A stretch of DNA of 64,000 nt from Aliiroseovarius sp. PrR006 (GCF_010500215.1 NZ_JAAGOY010000007.1:1-64000); one strand, 5' to 3'. Shown: positions 50,227 to 59,107, counted from the first letter of the stretch. Notes: a model not told the origin generated them from the sequence alone. Translations and numbers: made by a program.

Positions 50227-52311
50227 TTACAGATCCCCGAACTTCTTGCCGTTCTTGATCAGCTCGTCAAACAGCGGCGACGGCGCCCAGAAGCGCGGCT
50301 CTTCCACCTGCCAGCCAGCCAGAGCGTTCTTAACGGCCAATAGACCGGCCTGATCGGCAGCCATCATCGGACCACCGCGATGGCGCGGGAAGCCATAACC
50401 ATAAAGCAGCACCACATCCACATCGGATGGACGCAGCGCGACGCCTTCCGCCACAAGACGCGCACCTTCGTTCGCCATGGCAAACAAGCAGCGCTCTTGA
50501 ACTTCCTGTTCTGTGAAGCTGCGCGGCGTGATCCCTTGGGCGCGGCGCTCTTCTTCGATGATCGCCAGCACGTTGGGGTTCTCGACCGGGCCGCCCTCTT
50601 GATCGTGAATGTAATAGCCGCGGCCCGCTTTCTGGCCGAACCAACCTTGCTCGCAGATCTTGTCCCCAATCGAGACATAACGATCTTCCGGTGCACGGGT
50701 GGCGGCCAAACGTTTGCGCCGCGCCCATGAGATGTCCAGCCCCGCCATATCCAGAACCTGATAGGGACCAATAGGGAAGCCATAGGCGCGCATCGCCGCG
50801 TCGATCTGGGCAGGCGTCGCGCCATCTTCCAGCATAAAATCCGCCGCCAGACGATAAGCCGCCAGCACGCGGTTGCCAATAAAGCCGTCGGCCACACCGG
50901 CACGAACCGGTACTTTGCGCAGCTTGCGGGCCAGTTCGAACCCGGTAGCCACCACATTGGGATCCGTCTTCTCGCCGACCACAATTTCCAGCAGCTTCAT
51001 GATGTGCGCGGGCGAGAAGAAGTGGTAGCCCACCACGTCCTGCGGACGCGAGATTGTCGCCGCCAGCGCGTCGATATCCAGATACGACGTATTAGTCGCA
51101 AGGATCCCGCCCGGTTTCATCACCGCATCCAACTGAGCGAACACATTGCGTTTCACGTCTTCGTCTTCAAACACAGCCTCGATGATCAGATCGACCGGAG
51201 TCAGATCCTGCATGTTTGTCGTGCCGGTCAGACGCGACAGGCGTTCTTCGCCAGTGGCCGCGTCGATGCGGCCTTTGGCAACCGATTTGTCGTAGTTCGC
51301 AACGATGCGCTGGACACCGCGCTCCAGCCCCTCTTGATCGCGTTCGACCAGAACAACCGGGAAGCCCGCATCCAGACAAGCGATCGCGATACCAGCCCCC
51401 ATCGTGCCTGCCCCGACCACACCGATCGTGTTGACCGGGCGCAGTGTTGCCCCATTTAGCTCGGGCACTTTTGCGGCGCGGCGTTCAGCGAAGAAGGCGT
51501 GGCGCATGGCGGTCGCCTCGGGGCCGGTTTCGCATTCGTCAAAAGCGGCGCGCTCTTTGGCGATGCCAGCCTCGAACGGCAGGATTTGCGCGGCTTCGAC
51601 GCAGTTGATGATCTCGGCGACCGACGGCTGCGGGCTGTTTTTCATCTTCTCGCGGCGGGCGGCGATGGTGTTTGCATATCTCACTGGATCTTGCAGCCCT
51701 TCATCACGCGCGCGGGTCGGCCGGGTCTTGGAACCGTCTGCGATCACCTGGTGCGCCATTGCTATCGCAGCACCAGAAACATCCGCGTCCGCAATCTGGT
51801 CCGCCAGACCAAGAGTAAGCGCTTTCCGGGCCGGGATCGGTTTGCCCGTCAGCATCAGATCCAGCGCTGCCTCCGCGCCGGCAATGCGCGGCACGCGCTG
51901 CGTTCCGCCCCCGCCCGGAAGGACGCCCAGCTTTACTTCGGGCAAACCCAGCCGGGCGCTGCGCAACACGACGCGATAGTGGCACGCCAGCGCCAGCTCG
52001 AAGCCGCCGCCAAGCGCATTGCCATGCACGGCAGCGATTGTGGGTTTAGGACTGGTTTCCAGCAAGTCACAGACCGTCGACAGGATCGGTGTTTCCCGCG
52101 GGCGCCCGAATTCACGCACATCTGCCCCCGCCGGAAAAGTTCGCCCTGCGGCGGCCAGCACGATGGCCTTTACCGCATCATCCGCGATGGCGGCCTGAAT
52201 GTTTTCGGACAGGCCCAAACGCACCGCGTGGCTTAGGGCATTGACTGGCGGGTTCTCGATGGTGATGACCGCAACAGTGTTTTCGACGCGCAGGGTGACA
52301 GGCTCGGACAT
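50227..52311 (-). CDS. Multifunctional enoyl-CoA hydratase / 3-hydroxyacyl-CoA dehydrogenase
   Basis: A 694-residue fused beta-oxidation enzyme. Residues about 1-190 are a crotonase domain (AAAGRTFPAGADVREFGRPR, HGNALGGGFELALACHYRVV). Residues about 290-690 are a 3-hydroxyacyl-CoA dehydrogenase (IGVVGAGTMGAGIAIACLDA, HFFSPAHIMKLLEIVVGEKT, RAGVADGFIGNRVLAAYRLA). The architecture is that of FadJ/FadB-like or peroxisomal-type enzymes. It carries out two steps of fatty-acid beta-oxidation and could also supply hydratase and dehydrogenase steps missing from the phenylacetate operon. The start at 52311 follows GGAGGAACC. No thiolase gene is adjacent. Confidence 0.93.
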   Translation of the reverse strand: MSEPVTLRVENTVAVITIENPPVNALSHAVRLGLSENIQAAIADDAVKAIVLAAAGRTFPAGADVREFGRPRETPILSTVCDLLETSPKPTIAAVHGNALGGGFELALACHYRVVLRSARLGLPEVKLGVLPGGGGTQRVPRIAGAEAALDLMLTGKPIPARKALTLGLADQIADADVSGAAIAMAHQVIADGSKTRPTRARDEGLQDPVRYANTIAARREKMKNSPQPSVAEIINCVEAAQILPFEAGIAKERAAFDECETGPEATAMRHAFFAERRAAKVPELNGATLRPVNTIGVVGAGTMGAGIAIACLDAGFPVVLVERDQEGLERGVQRIVANYDKSVAKGRIDAATGEERLSRLTGTTNMQDLTPVDLIIEAVFEDEDVKRNVFAQLDAVMKPGGILATNTSYLDIDALAATISRPQDVVGYHFFSPAHIMKLLEIVVGEKTDPNVVATGFELARKLRKVPVRAGVADGFIGNRVLAAYRLAADFMLEDGATPAQIDAAMRAYGFPIGPYQVLDMAGLDISWARRKRLAATRAPEDRYVSIGDKICEQGWFGQKAGRGYYIHDQEGGPVENPNVLAIIEEERRAQGITPRSFTEQEVQERCLFAMANEGARLVAEGVALRPSDVDVVLLYGYGFPRHRGGPMMAADQAGLLAVKNALAGWQVEEPRFWAPSPLFDELIKNGKKFGDL

Positions 52312-52438
52312 GGTTCCTCCGTAATCAGTTGCCCTCAAGGGGCAGAACAGGGGCTACCTTGTCAATGGCTGATGGCGCCATCAAGCCACTTTTCCCGACC
52401 ACCCGGTCGGATTTGTCACAAAGTGACCGCAGCACAGG

Positions 52439-52651
52439 TCAAATGGGCATATTGTCGAACAGGTCGTCCGCATCATCCTGTTCAAGTTCGCCCTCGAAGC
52501 GGCGGATATCTTCGGGCACTGGCAAGCCCAGCTTGTCCAACTCCGCGATCTTCTCGCGCAGCTGCTCTTGCAGAACGTGACGGTCCTCGGGTCGTTTTGC
52601 GATTTCGTCCAGGATCAAACTGATCGAGGCTTTAAGCTCTTCAAATGCCAT
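52439..52651 (-). CDS. Small acidic helical protein
   Basis: A 70-residue protein: AFEELKASISLILDEIAKRP, DRHVLQEQLREKIAELDKLG and a tail PVPEDIRRFEGELEQDDADD ending in LFDNMPI. It is rich in Glu, Asp and Leu, with a likely helical hairpin. GGAGAGGATGTA precedes the start, which supports translation. It follows the DksA-type gene on the same strand, with a strong hairpin between them. I do not recognise a characterised family. Confidence 0.72.
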   Translation of the reverse strand: MAFEELKASISLILDEIAKRPEDRHVLQEQLREKIAELDKLGLPVPEDIRRFEGELEQDDADDLFDNMPI

Positions 52652-52697
52652 TACATCCTCTCCTTTGTACAATCAGATGGACAAAACCATCCGGGAA

Positions 52698-52729
52698 ACT
52701 GTCGCCGCCCTTCCACTGGCGGCGACAGT
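52698..52729 (-). terminator. Strong hairpin after the DksA-type gene
   Basis: ACTGTCGCCGCC (52698-52709) and GGCGGCGACAGT (52718-52729) form a perfect 12-bp stem with an 8-nt loop, ending 2 bp before the stop codon of the DksA-type gene. The T-run after it (TTTCCC on the minus strand) is short, so termination may be partial or the hairpin may only stabilise the message. Confidence 0.7.
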
Positions 52730-52731
52730 CC

Positions 52732-53058
52732 TTAAACGTGCTTCGCTGCGCAATCGCGACAGAAAGGCGTGTGTGGCAGCACATTCAGCCGTTCGGGCGA
52801 GATTTCGTTCCCACACTCGACACAATAGCCGAACTCACCCTCATCCATCCGGGCAAAAGCGGCCTGAATCTGGGCGATCTCGGTCTGGCCGGAGTTCCCC
52901 AGCCCCTCCAAAACCTCGTCCTCTTCGCGCTCAACCGCCAGTTCTTCCCAGTCTTTCGACTGATGGCTGTCCAGCTCGTCTTCGATCTCATGAAGACGCT
53001 TATCCAATTCTTTCATCCGCGCATTCAGAATTTCACGGTACCTGTTCACATCTACCAT
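52732..53058 (-). CDS. DksA/TraR-family zinc-finger protein
   Basis: A 108-residue protein with a helical coiled-coil part (NARMKELDKRLHEIEDELDS), the linker DWEELAVEREEDEVLEGLGN and a C-terminal zinc finger with two cysteine pairs (FGYCVECGNEIS and TPFCRDCAAKH). It is shorter than E. coli DksA (151), as usual for alphaproteobacterial members. DksA-type proteins act in the secondary channel of RNA polymerase with ppGpp; the acidic tip residues of E. coli DksA cannot be assigned with certainty. The start at 53058 follows AAAGGAGAAC. Confidence 0.92.
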   Translation of the reverse strand: MVDVNRYREILNARMKELDKRLHEIEDELDSHQSKDWEELAVEREEDEVLEGLGNSGQTEIAQIQAAFARMDEGEFGYCVECGNEISPERLNVLPHTPFCRDCAAKHV

Positions 53059-53132
53059 AGTGTTCTCCTTTGCTCTAACTTTGAAGCGAGACACCGGTCG
53101 CCGCATTGATACAGGTCAAGCAATTTCAGGCT

Positions 53133-54119
53133 TTAAGAAGCGGGTATATCTGTCTGCTCAGCGGGCGTTGGCATCGCATCTTCAGCCGAAGCAACAGAAC
53201 CCAAAATCGCCGGCTCTGACATCTCGGGCGCAGCATGGGGGGGGGCAGCCGGACCAATCCGCACAGCGCGCTGCCCCTGCATCCGCCCCAAGCGGCATGT
53301 GGTCACAACCCTGTCGTCAGCATCCAGAAGCGCCACCTGCCCCAAAGCCTGAAGCGGCACGGGGATCGTCATCCCGACGTCAAGATTTGCCACGTCCGTT
53401 ACAGGCAGATGGACCTGATGCAAGATCGCCCGCAGTTCTGCCCGGCAAGTCATCGCCACATCTGCGACCGTCAGCTCTGGCGTGTCCCGATCCGTCGCAT
53501 GCCCATGCTTTGCGCGTGCTGGGGCTTCGCAGGGCAAAATCACGGTCAACACGCCCTGTTTCGCGCCACCTGCAAGATCCAGCTCTGCCCGAAACATATG
53601 ATAGTGGACATTTGCCAACGTCAGCGAGATCACGTCCGGATCCATGATCGGCAGCGCATAGCGATACCCCGAGACCTGAGGGGCGATATCCAGCTGCGCG
53701 CCATGCGCCTCGACCTCGAAACATTCCAGCATGCGGTCCACGAAATCGGCGCAAATCGCCGCGTCAGTGCGTGTAGGCGCGCGGTCTGCGGCTGCGGTCG
53801 CGGATACTTTTCCAATGGTCTGTGCCTCGACTAATCCGGCCATCAGGTTTTGGTCCAGAACGGCCAGACCGAAACTGCTGTCCGGCCCTTCCACCAGACA
53901 CAGAAGCGCGCGATCTGGTAGATCGCCCAGCACCTCATCCAACACCGCTTTGCCTTGGTCGATCGGCTGCGCCGCAATCAAAACATTCGCCACGTCCTGC
54001 CCGGCACGCCGCAGCGCGTTGCCCAAAGCGCCCGTCGCCGAAAGCCGGGGGATATCGGGTGCAGGCTGCCCTGCCCCGGTTTTGCGTTGCAGCACGCTGA
54101 GTGTGTCTGGATCGGCCAT
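53133..54119 (-). CDS. Orphan FliM/FliN-type (SpoA domain) protein
   Basis: A 328-residue protein. The N-terminal part (LQRKTGAGQPAPDIPRLSAT) and middle segment (DAAICADFVDRMLECFEVEA) look like the FliM middle domain, and the C-terminal part (RAELRAILHQVHLPVTDVAN, then LDVGMTIPVPLQALGQVALL) looks like a SpoA/FliN surface-presentation domain. The last 50 residues are Ala/Pro-rich. FliM/FliN proteins form the flagellar C ring that binds CheY. No flagellar gene is near; instead the gene follows the symporter-kinase gene by 46 bp. A FliM-like protein in a sensory cluster is unusual, and its partner is unknown. Confidence 0.75.
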   Translation of the reverse strand: MADPDTLSVLQRKTGAGQPAPDIPRLSATGALGNALRRAGQDVANVLIAAQPIDQGKAVLDEVLGDLPDRALLCLVEGPDSSFGLAVLDQNLMAGLVEAQTIGKVSATAAADRAPTRTDAAICADFVDRMLECFEVEAHGAQLDIAPQVSGYRYALPIMDPDVISLTLANVHYHMFRAELDLAGGAKQGVLTVILPCEAPARAKHGHATDRDTPELTVADVAMTCRAELRAILHQVHLPVTDVANLDVGMTIPVPLQALGQVALLDADDRVVTTCRLGRMQGQRAVRIGPAAPPHAAPEMSEPAILGSVASAEDAMPTPAEQTDIPAS

Positions 54120-54165
54120 GTCAGTTCCAAGCGATAGATCGCTTCGACACTAGCCAATACAAGGT

Positions 54166-56904
54166 TTATAAATGATTGATACCTAAGCTCGATGTCCGGC
54201 CAAACGGCGAATGCGTGCCAATGGGTAGGGTCACGCGAAACGCAGCGCCGCTTTGTCCGGGCAGATAAGTAATGGAGCCATCCAACTTGTCCATAATCTC
54301 GCGACAGATGGCCAGACCAAGGCCAGCGCCACCTGCAGCAGCCTGATCCGACAGGCGCGAGAATTTTTCGAAAATCATGGACTGGCTTTCCAAGGGCACA
54401 CCGCTGCCATTGTCGACGAAATCCACTTGCAGCCGCCCGCCGCGTTGACGCACGCGGATCGCCAACCGCTTGTCCTTGGCATCGCAGTATTTTGCGGCGT
54501 TCGAAATCAGATTGATAAACACCTGCGCCAGCCGGTCGGTATCGGTATACAGCGCAATCCCCTCGTCCGAGCGATTGCGGTGAATATGCATCTTTTCTTG
54601 GTCAATGACCGAGCTTGTGGCGGCAATGGCACGGTCCAGCACATCGCGCACGACTTCGCGGCGCGGATAAAGCTGTACTTGTCCGTTTTCCAGCACGCTG
54701 AGGTCCAAAAGGTCATCCAGCAGCCGGGTCAGACGTACGCTTTCATCGTGGATGATCGAGGCATGGCGCGCGGCGGCCTCGGGGTCATCAGCCCCGCCAT
54801 CCCGCAGAATCTCCGAGAACGCCCGGATCGACGTCATGGGCGTGCGCAATTCGTGGCTAATCTGACTCAGAAACGCATCTTTCTGGATGGACAGCTGGGT
54901 CAGCTTCTCGTTCACCTCGGACAACTGGCGTGCGGTGGTGGTCAGTTCAAGCTGCTTCGCTTCCATCTGCGATGTCTGTTCCAACATCTGCTGGGTTTCG
55001 TCGGCCACGGCCAGAAGGTCGTCAACCGAGACCGTCGCGCCACCTAAGATCTGCGCGATCATGGCGTGCGCAGTTGCGGTTCCGACAAGCCCCGACAACT
55101 CGCGCTCTAATCGCCCAATGAAATCCGGCGTCGTATCAGGCAGATAGCCTTGCTTACCTTGCTGTTCGGCTTGCGCCTGGAACCATGCTTGCGCCTGATC
55201 CGACCCCATAATCTGCTGTGCCATCACCAGAAGGTCTTCTGACGTCGCGGCGTTGAAACTGCGCCCACGCGTCGGGCCCGAGTGGTCCAGCACATTGACA
55301 AACTGGGCCGCCTGCAGACGCTCCAGCGGGCTGGGGAAAGACAAAAGCGAGATCAGGACGAACACCGCGCAATTCAGAATCAATGACCAGAACAGCGCGT
55401 GCACGACCGGATCCAGACCATCCACGCCGAACAAGGCTTGTGGGCGCAGTGCTGCGATCCCCCACGGGCCGTCTGCCAACATCGCAGCGCTCATCACGCC
55501 CGCCTCGCCGAAGCTGGGCAGGAAAAGCGTATAGGCCCAGATCGCGAACCCCGTGATCAGCCCCGCAACGGCCCCACTGCGCGACGCACCGCGCCAGAAC
55601 AGGCCACCGGCCATCGCGGGCAGCACCTGCGCGACGCCCGCAAACGAGATCAACCCGATTGCCGCCAGCGCGGCCCCGCCGCCCGAGATACGATAATAGA
55701 AATAGCCCAGCGCAAGGATGCCCACGATGGACAACCGGCGTGCGGACAGCAGGATCTGGCGCGCATCGCGATATTCAGATGCGCCCACCCCAAGCCGGGT
55801 CGACAGCCAGATGGGCATGATGATGTGGTTCGACACCATCGTTGCCAGCGCGATCGAGGCCACGATCACCATCGAGGTGGCCGAACTGAAGCCTCCGAGG
55901 AAGGCCAGCATCGCCAGCCCGTCTTGCTCGAAGTAAAGCGGCAAGGTCAGCACGAACAGGTCCGGATTTTCACCCTTTGGCAAGATCGCCAGCCCCACGA
56001 CGGCGATGGGGATGACAAAAAGGCTCATCAGAAACAGATAGAGCGGGAACGCCCACGAGGCCGTGGCCAGCTGGCGTTCGTCGACATTCTCGACCACCAG
56101 AACCTGAAACATGCGCGGCAGGGTCAAGAAGGCTGCCGCAGACAGGAAGGTCAGGCCAACCCAGCGCCCGCCCTGCAGGGACCAAGCGCCCTCGGGGGCA
56201 GCCTGAATGGCTTGCTCCATCGCGGCAGAGATGCCTTGCGCCCCGCCGCCAATGCCCCAGACCACGAAGATCCCGACCGCCATCAGCGCCACCAGTTTCA
56301 CCACGGCCTCGACCGCGATCGCGGTGACAACGCCGTGATGACGTTCGTTCACATCAAGGTTCCGTGTCCCAAAGAGGATCGTAAACAGGGCCAGCCCTCC
56401 GGCCACCCAGATGGCGGTCTGCTCAAGATCCGGAATGACCCAACCGGCGGATCTGTCGCGTGCAAAAACCGCGAAAGACAGGGTCACGGATTGCAGCTGA
56501 AGCGCGATATAGGGCGTGGTGCCGATCACCGCGATCAGGGTCACCAGAACGCCCAGCAGGTTCGACTTGCCATAACGGGACGACACCAAGTCGGCGATCG
56601 AGGTGACACGCTGGCTGCGCCCCACCCGCACAAGTTTGCGCAGAAACCACCACCAGCCGATCATCACCAAGGTCGGGCCCAGATAGATGGTAACGTACTC
56701 CAGCCCCGACCGCGCGGCGTTTCCGACAGCGCCATAAAAGGTCCACGCGGTACAATAGACCGACAACGACAGCGTATAGATCATCGGCGAGGTCAGAAAC
56801 CGCACCTTGCTGCGCCGCGCGCGTTTGTCAGCAACAAACGCCACCACAAACAGCATAATGACATAGAGGAGGCAAACCCCGACAAGCGTGTTGAATGTCA
56901 GCAT
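54166..56904 (-). CDS. Sodium:solute symporter-like sensor histidine kinase
   Basis: A 912-residue protein. About 13 membrane helices in residues 1-510 form an SSS (PutP-like) domain (YVTIYLGPTLVMIGWWWFLR, TPYIALQLQSVTLSFAVFA). A linker with a coiled coil follows, then the H-box QISHELRTPMTSIRAFSEIL (His near 682) and ATPase boxes VFINLISNAAKYCD, VDNGSGVPLE and GGAGLGLAICREIMD. The layout is that of CbrA/CrbS kinases, which link uptake or sensing of a small carboxylate or amino acid to gene control; no receiver is fused. It overlaps the 97-residue gene by 3 bp and is near a receiver-only regulator that may be its partner. Confidence 0.92.
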   Translation of the reverse strand: MLTFNTLVGVCLLYVIMLFVVAFVADKRARRSKVRFLTSPMIYTLSLSVYCTAWTFYGAVGNAARSGLEYVTIYLGPTLVMIGWWWFLRKLVRVGRSQRVTSIADLVSSRYGKSNLLGVLVTLIAVIGTTPYIALQLQSVTLSFAVFARDRSAGWVIPDLEQTAIWVAGGLALFTILFGTRNLDVNERHHGVVTAIAVEAVVKLVALMAVGIFVVWGIGGGAQGISAAMEQAIQAAPEGAWSLQGGRWVGLTFLSAAAFLTLPRMFQVLVVENVDERQLATASWAFPLYLFLMSLFVIPIAVVGLAILPKGENPDLFVLTLPLYFEQDGLAMLAFLGGFSSATSMVIVASIALATMVSNHIIMPIWLSTRLGVGASEYRDARQILLSARRLSIVGILALGYFYYRISGGGAALAAIGLISFAGVAQVLPAMAGGLFWRGASRSGAVAGLITGFAIWAYTLFLPSFGEAGVMSAAMLADGPWGIAALRPQALFGVDGLDPVVHALFWSLILNCAVFVLISLLSFPSPLERLQAAQFVNVLDHSGPTRGRSFNAATSEDLLVMAQQIMGSDQAQAWFQAQAEQQGKQGYLPDTTPDFIGRLERELSGLVGTATAHAMIAQILGGATVSVDDLLAVADETQQMLEQTSQMEAKQLELTTTARQLSEVNEKLTQLSIQKDAFLSQISHELRTPMTSIRAFSEILRDGGADDPEAAARHASIIHDESVRLTRLLDDLLDLSVLENGQVQLYPRREVVRDVLDRAIAATSSVIDQEKMHIHRNRSDEGIALYTDTDRLAQVFINLISNAAKYCDAKDKRLAIRVRQRGGRLQVDFVDNGSGVPLESQSMIFEKFSRLSDQAAAGGAGLGLAICREIMDKLDGSITYLPGQSGAAFRVTLPIGTHSPFGRTSSLGINHL

Positions 56905-57197
56905 CAGCGGGGTCCCGCAGGATCGTCAGAAGGTCCATCCGGCGCAGATTGCGATCCGGTAGGTCGCTGCCCTGCGTCACGTCCAAGGTGGCGCGCAAGG
57001 ACGAACGCAGACAAGATCAAAAAGAACCAAGACGAGAAAACAAACGCAACGCGCACTGATCCGATTGCCCCGCCGACCATCAAAGGCAGAAGAAATAGCA
57101 CGACACCCAACAGAGGCAACAGCCGCGCGGCATCCTCGATCCGGCGCCGGCGATAGCTTTGGCGCGCTAGGAACAGGGGTTCACGCGGGGACCTCAT
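56904..57197 (-). CDS. Small membrane protein ahead of the symporter-kinase
   Basis: A 97-residue protein with a basic N-terminus (RSPREPLFLARQSYRRRRIE), two membrane helices (LLPLLGVVLFLLPLMVGG and VAFVFSSWFFLILSAFVLAR) and a Pro/Asp-rich tail. Its stop codon overlaps the kinase start, so the two are made together. Some SSS transporters have a small two-helix partner of similar shape (DUF4212 type), and this may be such an accessory; the sequence itself does not prove it. Confidence 0.8.
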   Translation of the reverse strand: MRSPREPLFLARQSYRRRRIEDAARLLPLLGVVLFLLPLMVGGAIGSVRVAFVFSSWFFLILSAFVLARHLGRDAGQRPTGSQSAPDGPSDDPAGPR

Positions 57198-57203
57198 ACG
57201 CGG

Positions 57204-57572
57204 TCAGCCTCCGACCAGCTCGCGCAGGTTCGTCAACATTTCAGAGTTTGAGAAAGGTTTGGTCATGAACCGGTTCACGCCCAGCCGTTCTGCCAGCTCT
57301 CGGTCAGTCTTTTGCCCGCGTGCGGTCAGCATTAGAACCGGAAGCGCGCGGGTGTCATCGGCGCTGCGCAAATCCTGCAAAATGTCATAGCCCGACTTGC
57401 CGGGCAGCATCACGTCAAGGATCAGTACATCGGGTTTAGCGTCGCGCACGGCCTGAACCGCGGTGGTGCCACTGGCATGGGTTGAGACGCTCCAGCCATC
57501 GCGACTTAGGATAAAGCTGATGGCCTCGGCGATGTTCGGTTCATCTTCGATGACCAGCACCTGTCTTGTCAT
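57204..57572 (-). CDS. Single-domain (receiver-only) response regulator
   Basis: A 122-residue CheY-like receiver with no output domain. It has the acidic pair in VLVIEDEPNIAEA, the phosphorylated Asp in DVLILDVMLPGKSGYD, Thr in LMLTARGQKTD and Lys in NRFMTKPFSNSE. It is encoded 6 bp before the 97-residue gene and the symporter-kinase, so it is the natural phosphate acceptor of that kinase. Without an output domain it must work by binding another protein; the regulator gene at 57693 and the FliM-like protein at 53133 are possible partners in the same cluster. The start at 57572 is typical of the family; an upstream extension is not. Confidence 0.92.
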   Translation of the reverse strand: MTRQVLVIEDEPNIAEAISFILSRDGWSVSTHASGTTAVQAVRDAKPDVLILDVMLPGKSGYDILQDLRSADDTRALPVLMLTARGQKTDRELAERLGVNRFMTKPFSNSEMLTNLRELVGG

Positions 57573-57692
57573 AAGCCCCTCCCCCGGGATGCGGCGTGTC
57601 CGCACCGTCCAGCGACTATCGCTAAGTTCATGGCCGCAATCAAGTAAAACACGCCAGCGCGACACAGATGCAGGGGCGCAATAACGGCAGCA

Positions 57693-59033
57693 TTACCCGG
57701 CCGACAGGATTGTCGCTTCTCGGCGGGCGGCGCAATCTGTTCGTGGGCAGACCCGACAGGTGGATCCGACCTCGGTCGGGATGGCATGGGACAGGGCATC
57801 GCCATCCAGCGCATCGTCCAGCTCACGGATCAGCATGTAGGCTTCGTAGACCGGCGGACGGTCAAAGGACACCGCCTCCTGCTGCACACAGATCGCCTGA
57901 CACACGTGACGGCGACGCGCCCCGCCCGGTTGACGCACAACGGCACGCACCGGCCGTTCAGGCTGTGCCAAAGCCTGGAAAAGCGGCCAATAAGGACAGG
58001 CAGCGCCAAAACGCGGCAGAGCAAACCCCGGCACGGCCTTGCGCACCACCAACGCGCCCGCCCCATCGCAACTGATCAGACCAGCCACGGTCCCGTCCGA
58101 GGTCGGTGGCAAAAAGGCGATGCGTCGCATCACAGACGGCAGCGATTGCCGAAACTCGCGCGCCAGAGCCGTCGGATCCCATCCCAGCGCCGTGCGCGCT
58201 GTTTGGAAAGCCTGCATGGGCATCGCTTCCGCATCCTCAAGATATTGCAGCAAAAACTGCCGCGCCATGTCCTGAGCTTCGCGCGAGGTCAGAGCGGCGC
58301 TTTCCGCGATCACCGCAGCAATGGCCTGATCCCGCGCACCACCTTTCCACGCGGACGGGGCCTCAATATCCGGAAAGAAATAATTATTGGCATCCAGGAA
58401 GGTCGCCAGCTCTTCCGACGGGCCGATGGGGACGACCTCTTCGCTGCTTCCGGCATCCAAAAACTCGACCAATCCCTGCGCCGCGCTGGACAGGCGCATC
58501 CCCTCGTCCCGCATGTTGCGCAGGAAGCGGTCCTGCCATTCCTGATCGACCTCGCCACCACCCGAAAGAATGGCGGCCGTCGAGCGGATGGCCGTCACCG
58601 CCGAGATCACCTCGTGCAAAGATGCCGCCAGTTCGGGGTCATGGGTCAGACGATCCGACAGCGCCTCGACCATCTGCTCAAGCTCTTGGATGCGCTGGTT
58701 CTGCGCCATGACTAAAGACGCCCAGCCAGGAAACCGGCCTGCGAAATCTTCCGACCGATCCAGTTCAGCCTGTGCCTGAGGCAGCCGCTTATCCGCCTCG
58801 CTCAGCGCCCCCAAAAGTGCTGCTTCAGCACCTTCTGCCAACACCGCCGGATCGGTCTTCAACGCCTTTGCAAGCACCTCCAGCAGACTGTCCCCAACCC
58901 GACGGCGGTTATGTTCGATCAGGTTCAAATAAGCCGCGGAAATCCCGACGTCCTTAGCAAGTGCAGCCTGCTTCAGGCCCAGCACAAGCCTGCGTTCGCG
59001 AATTCGGCTTCCGGTCAGTCTGGAATGCGGCAT
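57693..59033 (-). CDS. XRE-type regulator with short-chain fatty-acyl (DUF2083) domain and kinase-like H-box
   Basis: A 446-residue protein. An XRE helix-turn-helix (RIRERRLVLGLKQAALAKDV, then GISAAYLNLIEHNRRRVGDS) is at the N-terminus, and a DUF2083-like C-terminus with conserved cysteines (TCRVCPRTDCAARRE) at the end. Residues about 134-190 look like a histidine-kinase dimerisation domain: SLHEVISAVTAIRSTAAIL followed by EGMRLSSAAQGLVEFLDA, with no ATPase domain behind it. RamB/MccR-type relatives control acetate and propionate genes and bind acyl-CoA. The gene is 120 bp upstream of the receiver-only regulator on the same strand, so the H-box may receive phosphate or dock with it. Confidence 0.82.
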   Translation of the reverse strand: MPHSRLTGSRIRERRLVLGLKQAALAKDVGISAAYLNLIEHNRRRVGDSLLEVLAKALKTDPAVLAEGAEAALLGALSEADKRLPQAQAELDRSEDFAGRFPGWASLVMAQNQRIQELEQMVEALSDRLTHDPELAASLHEVISAVTAIRSTAAILSGGGEVDQEWQDRFLRNMRDEGMRLSSAAQGLVEFLDAGSSEEVVPIGPSEELATFLDANNYFFPDIEAPSAWKGGARDQAIAAVIAESAALTSREAQDMARQFLLQYLEDAEAMPMQAFQTARTALGWDPTALAREFRQSLPSVMRRIAFLPPTSDGTVAGLISCDGAGALVVRKAVPGFALPRFGAACPYWPLFQALAQPERPVRAVVRQPGGARRRHVCQAICVQQEAVSFDRPPVYEAYMLIRELDDALDGDALSHAIPTEVGSTCRVCPRTDCAARREATILSAG

Positions 59034-59107
59034 ACGTCGTCACTTTATGTTGCGTTGGTGGGGATTGGCGGCGTTCTCAATTTACAGCACAATGCCCCAA
59101 CCCTGTT

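Noticed and set aside
55399-57156. Plus-strand frame of 585 codons over the symporter-kinase gene
   Set aside because: Arg/Gln/His-rich low-complexity antisense translation; the minus-strand kinase has clear membrane helices and kinase boxes.
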